DNA from: Thermomonas paludicola
Lineage (GTDB): Bacteria > Pseudomonadota > Gammaproteobacteria > Xanthomonadales > Xanthomonadaceae
Reading direction: 5' to 3'
NCBI RefSeq assembly: GCF_024498955.1
Contig: NZ_CP093311.1
Span: forward strand, 682,001 to 746,000
Length of the DNA stretch: 64,000 nt
A program made the translations under genes and the position numbers. The notes under the pieces are model-generated. The model saw only the letters and a list, made by a program, of their open reading frames with translations. It was not told the DNA's origin and did no database searches. Positions 59,824-64,000 of the stretch are shown piece by piece. How positions within the stretch are numbered: the stretch's first letter is position 1; every line of letters begins with the position of its first letter.

Positions 59824-62016
59824 TCAGACGGTGGCCAGCAGGGTGAGGAAGGACTGCAGCAGCGAGGTGAAGTCACCGAACCAGCGGCGTGCCGCCGAAG
59901 GCTGCGGTTCCAGCGTGTAGCTGTCGTTGAGTCGATTGGCGTCCATCCGCACCAGGTTGTCGGGGTCGAGCTGTGCCGATGCCGCCTTGTAGCGGGTAAC
60001 CAGCACGAAGCGCTGCCAGCTCTCCTGCGACGTCACCGGCAGGTCGCGGTGGCTGCCATCGGCGAAGGTGATGCGCAGCGTCTGCGGCGGCTTGACGGCA
60101 TCGCGTCGAACCACGATCACCGTCCGGTAGGGGAATGCGCCTTCCCCGAACTTGGCGTCAGGATGCTGGCTTTTCCACGCCTTGCGACGCTTCTCGATGG
60201 CCTTGTCGATGGCCTGGCTGCCCACCAGGACCTGCTTGCCCTGGTAATCCACGTAACCCGGCAGCGGCAACACTTCGTGGCTGGTCAGGCTCGCGATGCG
60301 GTCATCGGTGCGCCCGGTGCCGTAGATGTAGGCGTCGAACGCGGCGTTGACGATCCCCGGCTTGCCGGTGCCCTCGGCCAGCGCGTCACGCAGGTCGGCC
60401 AGCCCGGGATGGCGGAACTTCCAGCGTTCGTAATACAGCTTCATCGCCCGTTCCATGGCGGGGGTGCCCACCAGCGCCTCGATCTGGCGCATGGCGGTGG
60501 CGGTGCGCGAATACACGGTGCCGTAGCTGCCGCTGGACAGCCGCGTCCAGGAATTGCGGCCCAGCGGATCGGCCGGGTCGGCCAGCGAGGCGCCAAGGCG
60601 TTCCATGTCGAACGGGGTGATGCGTGCGCCGATGCCGAGCTTGCGCGTCCACGGGCGCTCCAGCGCGAGATCCTGCTTGCGCGAGGACATCATCCGCTGA
60701 TCCCAGTACTCGTTCATGCCCTCGTCGAGCATGGGCTCTTCAAATTCGTTGGAACCGAGGATGCCGTAGAAATAACCGTGGCCGAATTCGTGCACGGTCA
60801 CGAAATCGAGCATGAAGCGGCCGATGCTGCCCGGTTCCACCATGGTGGTGCTGTCGGCGGTGAAGAAGGTCGGGTACTCCATGCCGCCGGCTTCGTCGGC
60901 GCCGTAGGGCGGCACCACTGCGGTTGCGGTCTTGTAGGGGTAGGGGCCGAGTGTCTTCGAGAAATAGGCCAGCGAATCGATGGTGGCCTGCGCCACCGGT
61001 TCGGCGTTGCTGGCGTATTCGGGGTGGTACAGCACCTTCACTTCAACCGGCCCCAGCGGCCCGTTCCAGGTCTTCACCAGTGGCTTGGCGTAGCGCTTGT
61101 CGGCGGTCCAGGCGAAATCGTGCACGTCGTCCTGCACGTAATGATGGGTCACCTTGCCGGCGTTTTCGGCCGGTGCGCCGGTCAACTGGCCGGTGGCGCC
61201 CACGGTATAGCCCTTGGGCACGGTGATGCGCACGTCATAGCGACCGTAGTCGGCGTAGAACTCGCTGTGCAGGTGGAATTCGTGGGCGTTCCAGCGCGGC
61301 GCGGTGGCGCCACGCTCGCCGGGCAGTTCCAGCACGCCGATTTTCGGGAACCACTGGCCGACCAGGTGGAAGCTGCCGTAGTAGCCGGTACGTGCAACCA
61401 CGCGCGGGAGTTGGTCGAAGAAGCCGATGTCGAGCGTCGTGCTGGCGCCTGCGGCCACCGGTTGCGGCAGGTCGATGCGGATCACGCTGCGGTCGGTTTT
61501 CGGGCCGCCGTCGGGCTGCACGAAGCTCCACTTCGCTGCTGCGCCGCCCTGTTGCACCTTGTCCAGCCGAATGAAGCCGTATTCGCCGTCCTTGGTGGCG
61601 ACATTGCTGCGGAAACCCTGCTCGCTGGCCCGCTGCTCGGTCATGAAGGTGCTGCCGGCGCCATCGAACCCATTGAGATACAGGTGCAGGTACACGCTGC
61701 AGACGGGCTGCGCGCTGCGGTTGCGCCAGGTCAGCTGCTGCTTGCCCGTCACGGTGTGCTTGACCGGATCCAGCTCGGCATCGATGGAATAGGTCACCAC
61801 GCGATCGGACAAGGTGGGCGCGTTGGCTGCGCGCGGCCCGCCCCAGGCATCGGCAGCGCTGGCCGCGCGCACCGCGCCGGCGTCGCGCCCGGCCAGCGGG
61901 ACCGCGCTGCAGGCGGCGGCTGGCAGCGGGGCTGATGCCGGGACTTTGGCGAAGGCGGGAACCACCGCCAATGCAAGCAGGGAAGACAAGGCGGCTGCGA
62001 CGCGGGCAGGGTGCAT
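59824..62016 (-). CDS. M1 family zinc metallopeptidase, exported
   Basis: 730 aa from ATG 62016 (62040 is also in frame). Signal peptide MHPARVAAALSSLLALAVVPAFA. Gluzincin signature HEFGH (409-413) followed after exactly 18 residues by Glu432 (LDEG), and the GGMEYP exopeptidase motif upstream (canonical GAMEN). Additional family-like stretches: DAELDPVKHTVTGKQQLTWRN, FYADYGRYDVRITVPKGYTVGATG. Aminopeptidase activity is likely; substrate unknown. It is the upstream gene of an M1-membrane protein pair and is divergent from the TPR-sulfotransferase gene. Confidence 0.9.
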   Translation of the reverse strand: MHPARVAAALSSLLALAVVPAFAKVPASAPLPAAACSAVPLAGRDAGAVRAASAADAWGGPRAANAPTLSDRVVTYSIDAELDPVKHTVTGKQQLTWRNRSAQPVCSVYLHLYLNGFDGAGSTFMTEQRASEQGFRSNVATKDGEYGFIRLDKVQQGGAAAKWSFVQPDGGPKTDRSVIRIDLPQPVAAGASTTLDIGFFDQLPRVVARTGYYGSFHLVGQWFPKIGVLELPGERGATAPRWNAHEFHLHSEFYADYGRYDVRITVPKGYTVGATGQLTGAPAENAGKVTHHYVQDDVHDFAWTADKRYAKPLVKTWNGPLGPVEVKVLYHPEYASNAEPVAQATIDSLAYFSKTLGPYPYKTATAVVPPYGADEAGGMEYPTFFTADSTTMVEPGSIGRFMLDFVTVHEFGHGYFYGILGSNEFEEPMLDEGMNEYWDQRMMSSRKQDLALERPWTRKLGIGARITPFDMERLGASLADPADPLGRNSWTRLSSGSYGTVYSRTATAMRQIEALVGTPAMERAMKLYYERWKFRHPGLADLRDALAEGTGKPGIVNAAFDAYIYGTGRTDDRIASLTSHEVLPLPGYVDYQGKQVLVGSQAIDKAIEKRRKAWKSQHPDAKFGEGAFPYRTVIVVRRDAVKPPQTLRITFADGSHRDLPVTSQESWQRFVLVTRYKAASAQLDPDNLVRMDANRLNDSYTLEPQPSAARRWFGDFTSLLQSFLTLLATV

Positions 62017-62174
62017 GATGGATCCAGCAGTGGCGGGCACAAGTTCTCACAATGTGCGAATTGTTTTGGCATGGCAACATGCCGGACGTCACGATCACGC
62101 GGGCGTGGCGCGGTCATCAGGGGGCCAGCTGGCTGGCCGGGGTTCCGCGACGTAAGGAATGCAGCTTGGAAGAC

Positions 62175-64000
62175 ATGGGGACAAGGGCCGCCGAACCTGC
62201 CGCCAGCGTGGAGGCTGCGTTGGCGCACGCGCTGCAGCTGCTGGATGACGCGCCCGCGCTGGCCGCTGAGCAGGCGCGTGAAATATTGAGAGTCGCGCCC
62301 GGGCATCCTGCGGCGGAGCTGCTGTCGGGAATGGCCGCCAATGCGTTGGGCGACTTCGCACAGGCCGCGGCTGTGCTCGAGCCGCTGGTGCAGGCGCAGC
62401 CCGGCTCGGCACGGGCCTGGCTGGAACTGGCACGCGCGCGGATGGGCGCAGGTGCAGGCGCGCAGGCGGTGCCCTGCCTGGAGCGCGCCATCGCCCTGCA
62501 GCCCGGCTTGCCCTGCGGCTGGCTGACGCTGGCCGAACTGCGCTTTTCTGGCGGGGATGAAGAGGGAGCCAACGCGGCTTATCTGGAGCACGCCCGCCAC
62601 AGCGCGCACGATCCAGAACTGATGGCGGCGGCCGATGCGTTGGCGCAACAGCGCCTGCCGGAAGCGGAAACGCGCCTGCGTGCCCGGCTGCGGCGCCAAC
62701 CGGGGGATGTGGTGGCGATGCGCATGCTGGCGGAGCTGGCAGCGCGGCTGGGACGCAACGACGAGGCGATCGCCCTGCTGGATGCCGCGCTGGAGCGCGC
62801 GCCCGGCTTTGATGCCGCACGCCAGAACTACGCGATGCTGTTGAACCGGAGCAATCGCCACGCCGAGGCACTGGTTGAAATCGACCAACTGCTGGAACGC
62901 GATGCCGGCAATCGCGGGTTGCGCAACATGCGTGCGGTGGTGTTGGGCAAGCTGGGTGAATTCGATACGGCCATTGCCACCTACGAAGGCGTGTTGGCGC
63001 AGTCGCCGGGGCAGTGGCAGGTGTGGCTGGGCTATGGGCACGCACTGAAGACCGCCAATCGCACGGCCGACGCGGTAGCGGCTTACCGCCGGGCGATCGC
63101 GCTCAATCCCGGTTTCGGCAGCGCGTGGTGGAGCCTGGCCAACCTGAAAACGGTGCGGTTCGATCCCGCCGACATCGCCGCGATGCGCCAGCAGCTTGAG
63201 CGCCACGATCTGGAAGCGGGAGAGCGCCTGCAGTTCGAATTCGCGCTGGGCAAGGCACTGGAAGATGCCGACGAGGCTGCCGATGCCTTCGCGCACTATG
63301 CGCGCGGCAATGCCCTGCGGCGCCAGCAGCTGCCTTACGACGCGGCGCTGGGCCGCGAGCGCACCCGCCGCGCGATGCGCACCTATACCCGTGAATTCCT
63401 GTCCGAGCGCCAGGGCAGCGGCTGCCCCGCGCCGGATCCGATTTTCGTGATCGGCATGCCGCGCGCCGGCTCCACCCTGATCGAGCAGATTCTTTCCAGC
63501 CACCTGCAGGTGGAAGGGACCATGGAGCTGCCGGCGCTCATTGCCATCACCCGCGAGCTGCGCCAGCGCGACGGCAATCCCGAGACCACCTCGTATCACG
63601 ATGTGCTGGCTGCACTGGGCCGGGCCGAACTGGCCGCACTGGGCGAAGACTACCTGCGCCGCACGGCCGTGCAGCGGCGCGAGGGGCGGCCGCTGTTCAT
63701 CGACAAGATGCCGAACAATTTTGCCCATCTCGGCCTGCTGCACTTGATCTTGCCGAACGCGAAGATCATTGACGCGCGCCGGCATCCGCTGGCCTGCTGC
63801 TTTTCCAACTTCAAACAGCATTTCGCGCGCGGCCAGGCGTTCAGCTACGACTTGGCCGACATGGGCAGCTATTACGCCGACTACGTGGCGTTGATGGCGC
63901 ATTTCGACGAGGTGTTGCCCGGCCGGGTGCATCGGGTGATCTACGAAGACATGGTGGCCGATACCGAGGCACAGGTGCGCGCGCTGCTGGACTATTGCGG
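62175..64000 (+). CDS. TPR-sulfotransferase fusion protein, 3' end outside window
   Basis: At least 608 aa from ATG 62175 (TTG 62166 possible). The first about 400 residues are tetratricopeptide repeats (for example RAWLELARARMGAGAGAQA, GEFDTAIATYEGVLAQSPG, ADAVAAYRRAIALNPGFGSAWWSLANL). A sulfotransferase domain follows: IFVIGMPRAGSTLIEQILSSH (423-443; 5'-phosphosulfate loop) and DARRHPLACCFSNFKQHF (533-550; 3'-phosphate motif). The PAPS donor is implied by family; acceptor (protein Tyr, glycan or small molecule) unknown. Translation runs off the end of the window. Confidence 0.9.
   Translation, partial: MGTRAAEPAASVEAALAHALQLLDDAPALAAEQAREILRVAPGHPAAELLSGMAANALGDFAQAAAVLEPLVQAQPGSARAWLELARARMGAGAGAQAVPCLERAIALQPGLPCGWLTLAELRFSGGDEEGANAAYLEHARHSAHDPELMAAADALAQQRLPEAETRLRARLRRQPGDVVAMRMLAELAARLGRNDEAIALLDAALERAPGFDAARQNYAMLLNRSNRHAEALVEIDQLLERDAGNRGLRNMRAVVLGKLGEFDTAIATYEGVLAQSPGQWQVWLGYGHALKTANRTADAVAAYRRAIALNPGFGSAWWSLANLKTVRFDPADIAAMRQQLERHDLEAGERLQFEFALGKALEDADEAADAFAHYARGNALRRQQLPYDAALGRERTRRAMRTYTREFLSERQGSGCPAPDPIFVIGMPRAGSTLIEQILSSHLQVEGTMELPALIAITRELRQRDGNPETTSYHDVLAALGRAELAALGEDYLRRTAVQRREGRPLFIDKMPNNFAHLGLLHLILPNAKIIDARRHPLACCFSNFKQHFARGQAFSYDLADMGSYYADYVALMAHFDEVLPGRVHRVIYEDMVADTEAQVRALLDYC

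Noticed and set aside
58936..61935. 999-aa plus-strand ORF over the membrane protein and M1 peptidase
   Set aside because: Shadow frame of two real minus-strand genes; composition biased to Gly/His/Gln and no motif.
61794..63932. 712-aa minus-strand ORF over the TPR-sulfotransferase
   Set aside because: Opposite frame of a gene with clear TPR and PAPS motifs; low-complexity content.

Overview
The window is chromosomal, high-GC gammaproteobacterial DNA, almost certainly from the Xanthomonadaceae/Lysobacteraceae (a relative of Xanthomonas, Lysobacter, Thermomonas or Luteimonas; the genus cannot be fixed by eye). The evidence is the XanB-type bifunctional mannose-1-phosphate guanylyltransferase/isomerase, the order pyrG-kdsA-eno-ftsB-ispD-ispF-truD-surE-pcm-nlpD with no rpoS behind nlpD, an Rrf2-sufBCDS operon, and dispersed palindromic repeats of the kind common in this family. 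It is gene-dense, intergenic gaps are all below 300 bases, and no tRNA, rRNA, IS element, prophage or CRISPR array was seen.

Layout: (1) 1-2938, parE (C-terminus cut by the window edge) divergent from glucokinase. (2) 3044-12975, a long plus-strand housekeeping series for CTP, KDO, glycolysis, division (ftsB), isoprenoids (ispD, ispF), tRNA modification (truD), stress repair (surE, pcm) and cell-wall hydrolase activation (nlpD). Many junctions are ATGA or GTGA overlaps. smrB lies inside on the other strand. (3) 12992-19229, purM-purN-DUF3108 leftward, divergent from DUF2066-AI-2E permease-hda rightward; hda overlaps murU tail to tail. (4) 18498-21679, peptidoglycan recycling (murU, amgK) divergent from xanB. 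(5) 21893-29899, a sulfur assimilation locus: cysG-cysK, a CysB-family regulator, cysH, cysI and cysJ. (6) 30152-32265, a ComEA-like protein, a TonB-like protein and a SIMPL protein. (7) 32390-41754, maf-rng-yhdP-tldD, darP and pmbA/tldE. (8) 41831-47415, envelope and unknown genes: a DUF1800/DUF1501 pair, two DUF4870 paralogues, and a porin with a small periplasmic PBP-like protein. (9) 47480-52798, the SUF iron-sulfur operon (sufR-sufB-sufC-sufD-sufS, leftward). (10) 52862-64000, mixed accessory genes: a hydrolase, a SET-domain protein, a lipoprotein, an EF-G paralogue, a glycine-zipper protein, a receiver protein, a membrane protein, an M1 peptidase and a TPR-sulfotransferase that runs off the end.

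I see no clearly new multi-gene system. The observations most worth checking are: a palindromic repeat family translated into, and possibly supplying the ribosome-binding site of, SufS; a perfect palindrome in the cysG/cysB divergent promoter, with shared words upstream of cysJ; large inverted-repeat elements at xanB/cysK and cysJ/cysI; an EF-G paralogue whose catalytic His position is Tyr; a SET/post-SET protein; and several conserved but functionally undefined pairs (DUF1800/DUF1501, porin/PBP-like).
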